Program-made: the position numbers and the translations under genes | Shown here: positions 25,690-33,122 of the stretch, one piece after another | How the letters are laid out: every line of letters begins with the position of its first letter | How positions within the stretch are numbered: position 1 is the stretch's first letter | The notes under the pieces: generated by a model | What the model was told of the DNA's origin: nothing | Databases searched by the model: none | What the model saw: only the letters and a program-made list of their open reading frames with translations | Assembly (NCBI RefSeq): GCF_001422205.1 | Contig: NZ_LMMJ01000008.1 | Coordinates: 114,915-178,914, forward strand | Origin: Curtobacterium sp. Leaf261 | GTDB lineage: Bacteria > Actinomycetota > Actinomycetes > Actinomycetales > Microbacteriaceae | Length of the DNA stretch: 64,000 bases | Reading direction: 5' to 3'

Positions 25690-27162
25690 ATGTCCGAACA
25701 GGATGCCGGGACCAGGGGTCTCGCCGCTGCCGTCGCCGAGTCCGGGCGGCGGATCGTGGTCATCGACGACGACCCGACCGGCAGCCAGAGCGTCACCGGG
25801 CTGCCCCTCGTCACCGCATGGTCGGACGACGACCTCGCGTGGGCGTTCGACCAGGACGCCCCCGGGTTCTTCGTCCTCGCGAACACCCGGAGCCACCAGC
25901 CGGCTGAGGCGACACGCATCATCCGGGAGATCCGCGCCGGGGTCGCGCGGATCGCGGCCGCGCGTGGCGAGGACTTCGTGCTCATCAGCCGGGGCGACTC
26001 GACCCTCCGCGGACACTTCCCGCTCGAGACCGACGTGCTCGCGGGGACGGAAGCCTCTGACGGGCGTCCGGTCGACGCGATCCTCCTCGTCCCGGCGTAC
26101 CCCGAGGCAGGCCGGATCACCGTCGACTCGGTCCACCTCGTCGAGCGGGACGGCGTGCGGACCCCGGTCGGGGAGACGGAGTACGCCAGGGATGCCACCT
26201 TCGGCTACCGTTCGTCGGCCCTGCCCGACTGGGTCGAGGAGGTCACCGGCGGAGTCGTCCGGGCGGCCGACGTCGTGCGCCTGACGCTCGACCTGATCCA
26301 CCGCGACGGTCCCGACGGTGTCGCGGACGTCCTCCGGGCCTGCAGCGGCGGCAGTGTGGTCGCGGTCGACGCCGTCGACGAAGAGGACCTGCGCATCGTC
26401 GCGCTGGGCGTGCTGCAGGCCGAGGCGGACGGCGCGCGCATCCTCACCCGGAGCGGTCCGACCTACGTCCGGGCCCGCTGCGGCCAGGAGCGCACCGGCG
26501 CACTCGCCGACACCGACCTCGAGCGGGCATTTGCCACCGCGCCGGACGGACATGGTCTCGTGGCCGTCGGGTCGCACGTCGGGACCACCGGCCGCCAGCT
26601 CGCGCAGCTGCTCGACCAGGGCGGGATCGCGTCCGTCGAGATCGACCTGCCCCGGTTCCTCGCGGCGTCTCGGGACACGGGCGCGGCGTTCCAGGACGCC
26701 GGGCCGGCGTCCGGCGGGACCGGGGACGGCGCGCCGGCGTTCCAGGCGCTCGTCGACGAGGCTGCGGACGCGGCGGCATCGCTGCTCGCGGAGTCCGACG
26801 TGGCCGTGATGACGAGCCGCGAGGTCGTGCACGGGGCCGACGCCGCCGAGAGCCTCTGGATCGCCGGGGTGGGGTCGCGCGCGCTCGTGGCCGTCGTCCG
26901 CGCCGTGCTCGACCGCTCGGCGCCGTCGTTCGTCGTCGCGAAGGGCGGCATCACCTCGAACGACGTCGCGACGGGTGCGCTCGGCATCCGGCACGCCGAG
27001 GTCGTCGGCACCGTGCTCCCCGGCATCGTGTCGCTGTGGCGGCCGGTCGGCGGTCCGTCCGCAGGGGTGCCGTACGTCGTGTTCCCGGGCAACGTCGGTG
27101 ACGACGCTGCCCTCGCGCAGGTGGTCGCGCGCGTCCGGGACGCCGCCTCGTACCGGCGCTGA
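25690..27162 (+). CDS. Four-carbon acid sugar kinase (DUF1537 family)
   Basis: 490 residues, beginning 13 bases after the ABC-F stop. The N-terminal domain has VIDDDPTGSQSVTGLPLVT, FFVLANTRSH and LISRGDSTLRGHFPLETD. The C-terminal nucleotide-binding domain has ALVAVVRAVLDRSAPSFVVAKGGITSNDVAT and LPGIVSLWRPVGG. The family phosphorylates D-threonate, L-threonate or D-erythronate at O4 (known biochemistry). Next to a PdxA2-type dehydrogenase this predicts conversion of a tetronate to dihydroxyacetone phosphate and CO2. The exact stereoisomer cannot be read. The promoter for the next gene lies downstream of this one, so its own expression control is unclear. Confidence 0.9.
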   Translation: MSEQDAGTRGLAAAVAESGRRIVVIDDDPTGSQSVTGLPLVTAWSDDDLAWAFDQDAPGFFVLANTRSHQPAEATRIIREIRAGVARIAAARGEDFVLISRGDSTLRGHFPLETDVLAGTEASDGRPVDAILLVPAYPEAGRITVDSVHLVERDGVRTPVGETEYARDATFGYRSSALPDWVEEVTGGVVRAADVVRLTLDLIHRDGPDGVADVLRACSGGSVVAVDAVDEEDLRIVALGVLQAEADGARILTRSGPTYVRARCGQERTGALADTDLERAFATAPDGHGLVAVGSHVGTTGRQLAQLLDQGGIASVEIDLPRFLAASRDTGAAFQDAGPASGGTGDGAPAFQALVDEAADAAASLLAESDVAVMTSREVVHGADAAESLWIAGVGSRALVAVVRAVLDRSAPSFVVAKGGITSNDVATGALGIRHAEVVGTVLPGIVSLWRPVGGPSAGVPYVVFPGNVGDDAALAQVVARVRDAASYRR

Positions 27163-27202
27163 CGCAACGGTACTGACGCACCGTGCGGCACCGCGTCTCG
27201 TC

Positions 27203-27246
27203 TTGACTTTCCGCGATCGAGGGCGGATCGTGTAGGAAACACGATC
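27203..27246 (+). promoter_or_regulatory. Promoter with overlapping palindromic operator of the tetronate operon
   Basis: -35 TTGACT (27203-27208), 17-base spacer, -10 GATCGT (27226-27231). The -10 is the left part of a perfect operator at 27226-27246 with arms GATCGTGT and ACACGATC around AGGAA. The position predicts repression. It shares 16 of 21 bases with the site at 30090-30110. Confidence 0.75.
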
Positions 27247-27297
27247 GACGGTGTCGTCGCTGCACCCTGGTGTCGCCGCACCAGAAGGAGCGCACCC

Positions 27298-28347
27298 ATG
27301 CCGGCCACCGACGCCACCACCTCCGTCCGCCCCCGTGTGGCGCTGACCCTCGGGGATCCGGCGGGGGTCGGCCCCGAGCTCGCGGCCCGACTGCTCGCGG
27401 ACCCGGCGAACCTGACCAAGGCCGAGGTCTACGTCCTCGCCGACCGGGCCGAGCTCGACGCCGCAGCCGCCGTCATCGGCGTGGACATCCCCCTGAGCGA
27501 CGAGCCGCGCCCGGGGTTCGCCACGCTGCTCGACGACGACTCCCGCGGGGACGTCGTGATCCCGCCGCGTCAGGTGAGCAAGGAAGCGGGGGACCGCGCG
27601 ATGCACCAGCTGCTCCGTGCGATCGACCTCGCGAACGCCGGCGAGGTCGGCGCGATCGTCTTCACACCGCTCAACAAGACGAGCCTGCACCTCGGCGGGA
27701 TGCACGAGGAGGACGAGCTCCGCTGGTTCGCGAAGCAGCTCGGACACACGGGCGTGACGAGCGAGATCAACATCATCCCGGGCATGTGGACCGCGCGCGT
27801 CACGAGCCACGTCGGCATCCGCGACGTCGCCGCCCGCGTCAAGGCCCCCGCCGTCACCGACGCGATCCGCCTGTTGCACGAGCTGCTCCACGACTCCGGG
27901 ATCGACGCACCCCGGCTCGGTGTGTGCGCACTCAACCCGCACAACGGCGAGAACGGGATCTTCGGCCGCGAGGAGATCGACGAGATCGCTCCCGGGGTGG
28001 CCGCAGCCGTCGCCGAGGGCATCGACGCGGCGGGACCGTTCCCGTCCGACACCATCTGGCTCGGCGCGAAGGACCGCTACGACGGCATCGTGACGATGTA
28101 CCACGACCAGGGGCAGATCGCGATCAAGCTCATGGGCTTCGACGGCGGTGTGACGCTGCAGGGCGGCCTCCCCGTGGTCATCGCCACGCCGGCGCACGGC
28201 ACCGCGTTCGACATCGCCGGCCAGGGCATCGCGAGCGTGGCGTCGAGCCAGAACGCGTTCGACATCGCCATCGCGATCGCCGGACAGCGTGCCGCCCGCG
28301 CAGCGCAGTCCGGAGCGGATGCCGAGCCGGCCCAGTCCGCCCGATGA
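27298..28347 (+). CDS. pdxA2: PdxA2-type 4-phospho-tetronate dehydrogenase
   Basis: 349 residues; AGAAGGAG-like RBS before the ATG. PdxA-family motifs are ALTLGDPAGVGPELAARLL, FTPLNKTSLHLGG (with the metal/substrate residues), the HVGIRDVAARVK region, and YDGIVTMYHDQGQIAIKLMGFDGGVTLQGGLPVVIATPAHGTAFDIAG, containing the metal-binding His and Asp residues. PdxA2 oxidises 4-phospho-threonate or erythronate with decarboxylation to DHAP. The operon partner (DUF1537 kinase) makes this more likely than vitamin B6 synthesis. Confidence 0.92.
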   Translation: MPATDATTSVRPRVALTLGDPAGVGPELAARLLADPANLTKAEVYVLADRAELDAAAAVIGVDIPLSDEPRPGFATLLDDDSRGDVVIPPRQVSKEAGDRAMHQLLRAIDLANAGEVGAIVFTPLNKTSLHLGGMHEEDELRWFAKQLGHTGVTSEINIIPGMWTARVTSHVGIRDVAARVKAPAVTDAIRLLHELLHDSGIDAPRLGVCALNPHNGENGIFGREEIDEIAPGVAAAVAEGIDAAGPFPSDTIWLGAKDRYDGIVTMYHDQGQIAIKLMGFDGGVTLQGGLPVVIATPAHGTAFDIAGQGIASVASSQNAFDIAIAIAGQRAARAAQSGADAEPAQSAR

Positions 28348-29372
28348 CCGCCTACGACGGGCCGATCGTCGACGCGCACCACCACTTCTGGGAGCCGCGA
28401 CTCGGGTACCAGCCGTGGCTCCGTCCCGATGCCGCGATCCCGTTCCGGTACGGGGACTACACGAGCATCAAGCGCGACTACCTGCCGCCGGACCTGCTGC
28501 GCGACGCCGCGGGGTTCGACATCGTGGGGACCGTGACGATGGAGACGGAGTGGGTCGAGTCCGACCCCGTCGGCGAGGTCGTCTACACCGAGGGCATCGC
28601 CCAGCGGTACGGACTGCCGACTGCGAGCGTCGCCCATGCACGGCTGCAGGACGACGACGCCCGCGCCGTCCTCGAGGAGCTCGCCGAGCACGACCTCGTC
28701 CGCGCGGTCCGACAGAAGCCCGGTCAGGCGTCGTCAGCGGACCGTGCCGCGGGCTCCAGGACGCTGCTCAGCGACCCGGAGTGGGAGCGGGGGTTCGCGG
28801 CGCTCGCCGACGTCGGCCTGGACTTCGAGCTCCAGACCGCGTGGTGGCAGTTCGACGAGGCGGTGTCGCTCTTCCGGCGGTACCCGGAGATCGCGGTCAC
28901 GATCAACCACGCGGGGCTGCCGTCCGACCGGTCGCCCGACGGTCTCGACGGCTGGCGTCGCGCGATGTCGACCATGGCGGAGCTCCCGAACGTCAGCGCG
29001 AAGATCAGCGGCATCGGGGTCCCCGGCATGCCGTGGACGGCGGCGAACCAGCGCGAGGTCGTCGAGGGCGTGGTCGCAGCGTTCGGCACCGACCGCGTCA
29101 TGTTCGCGAGCAACTACCCGGTCGACTCGCTCACCGCGACCTACGCGGAGATCTACGGCGGGTTCATCGAGATCACCGCCGGATGGTCCCGCACCGAGCA
29201 GGAGACCGCCTTCGCGCGGAACGCCGTCCGCGTCTACCGGCTGCCGGAGCGGATCCTCGATCCCGCGGCGGACCCCGATCCCGCGGCGGACGCAGGTGCC
29301 ACGGCGGACGCAGTTGCCGCGGCGGCGGACCCCGATCCCGCGGCGGAGACCGACGCCGGTCTGTCGGCATGA
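28344..29372 (+). CDS. Amidohydrolase (COG3618, lactonase-like TIM-barrel hydrolase)
   Basis: 342 residues, ATGA overlap with pdxA2. It begins IVDAHHHFWEPRLGYQPW, the H-x-H metal motif at the end of strand 1. Later features are VTINHAGLP (metal His), NVSAKISGIG and VMFASNYPVDSL (catalytic Asp region). Family members hydrolyse sugar or muconic lactones. The context predicts hydrolysis of a threono- or erythronolactone before phosphorylation. The last 30 residues are an Asp/Pro/Ala repeat (PAADPDP) from short tandem repeats at about 29265-29355 and are probably disordered. Confidence 0.87.
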   Translation: MTAYDGPIVDAHHHFWEPRLGYQPWLRPDAAIPFRYGDYTSIKRDYLPPDLLRDAAGFDIVGTVTMETEWVESDPVGEVVYTEGIAQRYGLPTASVAHARLQDDDARAVLEELAEHDLVRAVRQKPGQASSADRAAGSRTLLSDPEWERGFAALADVGLDFELQTAWWQFDEAVSLFRRYPEIAVTINHAGLPSDRSPDGLDGWRRAMSTMAELPNVSAKISGIGVPGMPWTAANQREVVEGVVAAFGTDRVMFASNYPVDSLTATYAEIYGGFIEITAGWSRTEQETAFARNAVRVYRLPERILDPAADPDPAADAGATADAVAAAADPDPAAETDAGLSA

Positions 29373-29384
29373 CAAGCTTCCTCC

Positions 29385-30056
29385 ATGCCCGAGTCATCCC
29401 TCCGCAAGCCCCGCCGGCTCTCCCTCGCCGACGGGGTCTACGACGAGCTCATGACGAGGCTCTTCGACAACTCCCTGGACCCGGGCGCATCCCTGAACAT
29501 CGACGCGCTCTCTCGCGAGATGGACGTCTCGCCGACACCGATCCGCGAAGCGCTCGCCCGGCTCGAGTCGACCGGGCTCGTCACGCGTGCTGCGCTCCGC
29601 GGCTACCGGGTCGCCCCGGTGCTCTCACCGAAAGAGCTCGGTGACCTCCTCGACGCGCGGCGCGTGCTCGAGTCCGAGAACGCCGAGCGTGCTGCGACAC
29701 GGGTCACCCCGGTGTTCCTCGCCGACCTGACCACGCTGATCGAGCACCTCGCCGCCGCGCCGACCGGTCCGACCTTCGCCGAGTACCACTCGTACTGGGC
29801 CGCGGACGAGCAGTTCCACGACCTCATCGCGCGGCAGGCCGACAACGTCTTCCTCTACCGCGCCTTCGAGGCGCTCGGCGGTCAGGCGCAGCGCTTCCGG
29901 CTGTTCGGCGGACTCGGGGTGAGCGACGCCGAGTGCGCGATCGCCGAACACAGGCAGATCCTCGAGGCGCTCACTGCCGGAGACGCGGCTGCGTCGAGGT
30001 CTGCGATGCTCCACCACGTGGGGAACGTCAAGACCCGCGCGCTGTCGGAGATGTGA
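29385..30056 (+). CDS. GntR-family regulator with FCD ligand domain
   Basis: 223 residues. The N-terminal winged HTH has LADGVYDELMTRLFDNSLDPGASLNIDALSREMDVSPTPIREALARLESTGLV. The FCD domain (about 85-215) has DLLDARRVLESENAERAA, with the acidic/His metal and ligand residues in FHDLIARQADN and EHRQILEAL. It lies between the tetronate genes and the MFS gene, both preceded by the same palindrome, so it is the likely repressor of both, released by a tetronate or phosphate intermediate. The effector is inference. Confidence 0.9.
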   Translation: MPESSLRKPRRLSLADGVYDELMTRLFDNSLDPGASLNIDALSREMDVSPTPIREALARLESTGLVTRAALRGYRVAPVLSPKELGDLLDARRVLESENAERAATRVTPVFLADLTTLIEHLAAAPTGPTFAEYHSYWAADEQFHDLIARQADNVFLYRAFEALGGQAQRFRLFGGLGVSDAECAIAEHRQILEALTAGDAAASRSAMLHHVGNVKTRALSEM

Positions 30057-30066
30057 CCCAGCCGGG

Positions 30067-30110
30067 TTGACGCATCGCCCGATGAGAGCGATCCTATAGG
30101 AACTACGATG
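30067..30110 (+). promoter_or_regulatory. Promoter with overlapping operator of the MFS transporter gene
   Basis: -35 TTGACG (30067-30072), 17 bases, -10 GATCCT (30090-30095), inside a 21-base operator (30090-30110) that matches the 27226-27246 site at 16 positions, including TAGGAA and ACGAT. A further partial site (TAGGACCGATCGTG) lies at 30111-30124. Confidence 0.72.
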
Positions 30111-30171
30111 TAGGACCGATCGTGAGCAGAGCGATCGCCCCCGCCCCACGGCCCGACGATGGAGTCCCCGA

Positions 30172-31509
30172 ATGAGCACAACGACGTCCGCCCCCCGCTC
30201 CAGAGTGCGCTGGAAGGTGTTCGGCTTCCTCTGGATCCTCGTGGTCCTCAACTACATCGACCGTGCCGCGCTGTCGATCGCCCTGCCGTTCATCAGCAAG
30301 GACTTCGACCTGACGCCCGAGCTCCAGGGTGTGCTGCTCGGGTGCTTCTTCTACACGTACCTCGTGTTCCAGATCCCCGGCGGTGTCCTCCTCGACAAGC
30401 TCGGCGCACGGAAGGTCATCCTCGCCGCCGGTGCGCTGTGGGGCGTGTTCCAGGCGCTCGGCGGGTTCGCGTCGAGCGGCGTCGCGCTGATCCTGCTCCG
30501 CCTCGGGCTCGGTGCCGCCGAAGCGCCGATCTCCCCGAGCAGCGCCAAGCTCAACAGCGCCTGGCTGCCAGCCAAGGAGCGTGCCCGCGGAGCGACCTTC
30601 GTCGACGCGGCCAGTCCGTTCGGGGCGGCGGTCGGTGGTCTCGCCGTCACGGCACTGATCGGCGTCTTCGGATCGTGGCGCGAGGCCTTCGTCATCACCG
30701 GCGTCCTGACGGTCATCATCTCGATCGTCTTCTACCTGTACCTCCGTGACACCCCTGAGCAGCACAAGGCGGTCAGCCCCAGCGAGATCGAGTACATCCG
30801 CGGCGAGGAGGACGTTGCCGACGCCATCGACGACCGCCTCCTGCCGAAGGTCAGTGACTACGTCCGCTCGAGGTCGTTCTGGGCGATGATGTTCGGCCGC
30901 CTCGGGTGGGCGACGGTGTGGTGGGGCATCATCTCGTGGACGCCGACGTACCTGTCCGAGGCGATGCACTTCGACCTCGGCGCGCTCGGCTGGGGCACCT
31001 TCGCGGTCTACGGAATGGGCGTCCTCGGGCAGCTCGTCGCCGGGTACACGGTCGACAAGTGGCGGTCCGCGACGACCCGGTACAACCTCGTCATGAAGAC
31101 GGTGTTCGGCATCTCGGGCCTCGGCACCGCGGTCGCCGTGTTCAGCCTCCCCGCGATCAGCAACGGCTACACGGCCGTCGTCGCGCTCGGCATCGCGGTG
31201 TTCTTCATCAACTTCGGCGGGCTCTACTGGGCCATCCCCGCGTGGCTCGCGCCGAAGCAGCAGGTTGGTCGGATCGGTGGCGTGATGAACGTCGCGTCCT
31301 CCGGCGGCGGCGGGCTCGCCCCGGTCGTCATGGGCTTCGCGATCGCCGCGAGCGCCGGGAGCTTCGCCGGGTCCTTCGTGTTCCTCGGCATCTCCGCCAC
31401 GGTCTACCTCGTCGGTTCGCTGCTCATCAACTACGAGCGCCCCCTCGCGCATGCCCGCCAGGACCGTCTCGACGCCGACCGCCCGGAGGAGCGCGCAACC
31501 GCGCGCTGA
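30172..31509 (+). CDS. MFS transporter, anion:cation symporter type
   Basis: 445 residues, 12 membrane helices. The N-terminal signature is FGFLWILVVLNYIDRAALSIALPFISKDF, characteristic of the ACS family (hexuronate, galactarate and related sugar-acid carriers). The MFS loop 2-3 motif reads GGVLLDKLGARKVI. Controlled by the same operator as pdxA2, so tetronate uptake is the likely role. The 3' 30 bases of the gene are duplicated downstream (see repeats). Confidence 0.9.
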   Translation: MSTTTSAPRSRVRWKVFGFLWILVVLNYIDRAALSIALPFISKDFDLTPELQGVLLGCFFYTYLVFQIPGGVLLDKLGARKVILAAGALWGVFQALGGFASSGVALILLRLGLGAAEAPISPSSAKLNSAWLPAKERARGATFVDAASPFGAAVGGLAVTALIGVFGSWREAFVITGVLTVIISIVFYLYLRDTPEQHKAVSPSEIEYIRGEEDVADAIDDRLLPKVSDYVRSRSFWAMMFGRLGWATVWWGIISWTPTYLSEAMHFDLGALGWGTFAVYGMGVLGQLVAGYTVDKWRSATTRYNLVMKTVFGISGLGTAVAVFSLPAISNGYTAVVALGIAVFFINFGGLYWAIPAWLAPKQQVGRIGGVMNVASSGGGGLAPVVMGFAIAASAGSFAGSFVFLGISATVYLVGSLLINYERPLAHARQDRLDADRPEERATAR

Positions 31510-31837
31510 GCAGCCCGGCCCGCCGTCACCCGGGTTCTGTCGCTTTCGTCCCAAAGCGACAGATTCGCCCGAAAGCCCGGCGCATCTCGTCGCTGTGCGG
31601 CCAAAGCGACCGACCGCAACCGACCGGAGGAGCGAGCGAGCACTCGCTGAGCAGCCCGGCGCGCCGGAGCCGGCGGCGCACCCGCGGACTGGAGGGACGG
31701 TGCGGCCCCGCACCGTCCCTCCAGTCCGTCCGCGGCGCCTGTCGCTTTCGACCCAAAGCGACACGTTCGCCCGGAACTCCGGCGCATCTCGTCGCTTTGC
31801 GCCCAAACGACCAACCGCGGCCGGCAGTCGAACGGGC
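31510..31837. repeat. Composite repeat region between MFS gene and DUF-like gene
   Basis: No gene. It holds two copies of an 80-base unit (31535-31618 and 31737-31818, about 85% alike). Each unit has two small stem-loops of the form GTCGCTTT-N6-AAAGCGAC (31539-31560, 31589-31610, 31741-31762, 31791-31811). A second copy of the MFS gene 3' end (about 31618-31664, compare 31479-31524) precedes the second unit. A perfect hairpin element lies at 31686-31727 inside the second copy only. Confidence 0.85.
31686..31727. terminator. Hairpin element, perfect 20-base arms
   Basis: Arm GGACTGGAGGGACGGTGCGG pairs perfectly with its complement across two bases. Best-preserved member of the family found at seven or more gene ends. 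Confidence 0.85.
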
Positions 31838-32161
31838 TCACCCCCGCAGCTGCCCCCACCCGAACGTCGACTCCGCGATGAAGTCCTGCAGGTCGCTCCG
31901 GAGCCGCCCGGCGAACTCGGCGTCCGACTCGCCCGGACCGCCCCCGTCGAACACGACCGCCATGCTGCTGCCGTCGGCATCGCGGAAGCGCAGCAGAGCC
32001 TCGGTGATCGGAGCATCGGCCGCGAGCGTCCGCCCGTTCCAGTCGACGACGGCGATGTCCACGACGTCGAGCTCGTCCGCCGCGAGGAGCTCGGCGATGA
32101 CCGGCTCGACCAGCCTCGGGTACTCGTCGGCGAGGAACGCCCCGACGGTCTGGGAACGCAC
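31838..32161 (-). CDS. Small uncharacterised protein downstream of the MarR gene
   Basis: 107 residues from GTG 32161, two bases after the MarR stop. Sequence is acidic with no signal or membrane segment: TVGAFLADEYPRLVEPVIAELLAADELDVVDIAVVDWNGRT. I do not recognise a family. Balanced composition, tight coupling and third-position GC support it being real. It probably works with, or is only cotranscribed with, the MarR regulator. Confidence 0.65.
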   Translation of the reverse strand: MRSQTVGAFLADEYPRLVEPVIAELLAADELDVVDIAVVDWNGRTLAADAPITEALLRFRDADGSSMAVVFDGGGPGESDAEFAGRLRSDLQDFIAESTFGWGQLRG

Positions 32162-32163
32162 CC

Positions 32164-32658
32164 TCAGTCCCCGAGCTCGATGCTCAGGGTCCGGAGGAGC
32201 CCGGCCAGCTGGGAACGGTCCGCCTCGGGCAGTGCCGCGAGGATGTCCGCCTCGGCACGGACCAGCCCCGCGATCGCCGCGTCCACGGCACCCCGCCCGT
32301 CGCTCGTCAGCGCGACGAGGATCCCGCGGCCGTCGTGCGGGTCCGTCCGCCGCGAGACGAGCCCCCGCGCCGCGAGCCGGTCGACCCGGTTCGTCATCGT
32401 CCCGCTCGACACCAGCGTCTGCTGGAGCAGGGACTTCGGGCTCAGCTCGTACGGGGCACCCGCGCGGCGGAGGGCGGACAGCACGTCGAACTCCCACGAC
32501 TCCATGCCGCCGGCGCTGAACGCGGCCCGGCGCGCGCGATCGAGGTGGTGCGCGAGTCGCCCCACCCGGGAGAGCACGTGCAGGGGCGCGAAGTCGAGAT
32601 CGGGACGCTCACGGTCCCACGCCGCGACGATGCGGTCGACCTCGTCCTCCTGCGGCAT
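32164..32658 (-). CDS. MarR-family transcriptional regulator
   Basis: 164 residues from ATG 32658; ATG 32676 is also in frame. A weak -10 (GATGAT) six bases before 32658 fits the local leaderless pattern. The winged HTH has GMESWEFDVLSALRRAGAPYELSPKSLLQQTLVSSGTMTNRVDRLAARGLVSRRTDPHDGRGILVALT, with the D-x-R-x wing. Flanking helices serve dimerisation. It may regulate itself and the small downstream gene. Confidence 0.9.
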   Translation of the reverse strand: MPQEDEVDRIVAAWDRERPDLDFAPLHVLSRVGRLAHHLDRARRAAFSAGGMESWEFDVLSALRRAGAPYELSPKSLLQQTLVSSGTMTNRVDRLAARGLVSRRTDPHDGRGILVALTSDGRGAVDAAIAGLVRAEADILAALPEADRSQLAGLLRTLSIELGD

Positions 32659-32711
32659 CCGTCCATCATCGCCCATCCGCGCGTGCGGTGGGGGAGGCGG
32701 TCGCATGATCC

Positions 32712-32730
32712 GGACTGGAGGCACGGTGTG
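32712..32730. repeat. Half hairpin element upstream of the MarR gene
   Basis: GGACTGGAGGCACGGTG without a matching second arm; a decayed member of the hairpin family. Unlike the others it lies near a gene start. Confidence 0.6.
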
Positions 32731-32828
32731 CGCCCGCCCCGTCACCTGCGGTCTTCGGGTGCGGGGCGGAGTCGGGTCGTGCCTCCCGGCCGGCGTGGAA
32801 GAATGGTGCGGCGCCCGCGAGGGTGCGG

Positions 32829-32900
32829 TCCGCCTTGGTGTAACGGCAGCACGACAGCCTTTGGAGCTGTTAGGTCCAGGTTCGAATCCTGGAGGCGGAG
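32829..32900 (+). tRNA. tRNA-Gln (anticodon TTG)
   Basis: A 72-base cloverleaf. Acceptor arms are TCCGCCT and AGGCGGA with discriminator G at 32900. The D arm contains TGGTGTAACGGCA. The anticodon stem ACAGC/GCTGT encloses CTTTGGA, giving anticodon TTG. The T arm reads CCAGG-TTCGAAT-CCTGG. CCA is not encoded. The T-loop and acceptor 3' end recur 48 bases downstream. Confidence 0.93.
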
Positions 32901-32951
32901 CTGTCGGGTGCCCCGCTGGTTCCGGACCTTCGAATCCTGGAGGCGGAGCTG
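32881..32951 (+). repeat. Duplicated tRNA-Gln 3' end (possible attachment-site remnant)
   Basis: The 23 bases starting TTCGAATCCTGGAGG at 32881-32903 (T-loop to acceptor end) are repeated perfectly at 32929-32951 with 25 unrelated bases between. Such direct repeats of a tRNA 3' end are the usual trace of integrase-mediated insertion. No integrase is nearby. Confidence 0.75.
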
Positions 32952-33034
32952 GCCCACCCCGCCCCACCCACGCCTTACACGATCCTCACCGGATCAGCGT
33001 CGCCGCCGCACACGCACCCTGTTGAGTCCGACCA

Positions 33035-33095
33035 TGCGCTGCGGTCTGCGCGGTGATCCCGAGGCCACCGCGCCCACCGCGCAGACCGCAGCGCA
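33035..33095. terminator. Perfect 21-base inverted repeat between tRNA-Gln and sulfatase
   Basis: The arm from 33035 to 33055 (starting TGCGCTGCGGTCTGCG) is exactly complementary to 33075-33095, with a 19-base loop. It starts 135 bases after the tRNA and ends 27 bases before the sulfatase ATG. It could be a terminator or a 5' leader hairpin. Confidence 0.7.
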
Positions 33096-33122
33096 GCGAG
33101 CCGACAGGAGACGTGCGACGAC

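Noticed and set aside
27298..28347. Vitamin B6 biosynthesis role for the PdxA-family gene
   Set aside because: The adjacent DUF1537 kinase, lactonase, MFS carrier and shared operator point to tetronate catabolism; no pdxJ or other B6 gene is near.
32929..32951. Second tRNA after tRNA-Gln
   Set aside because: Only the T-loop and acceptor 3' strand are present; there is no D arm, anticodon arm or 5' acceptor strand.
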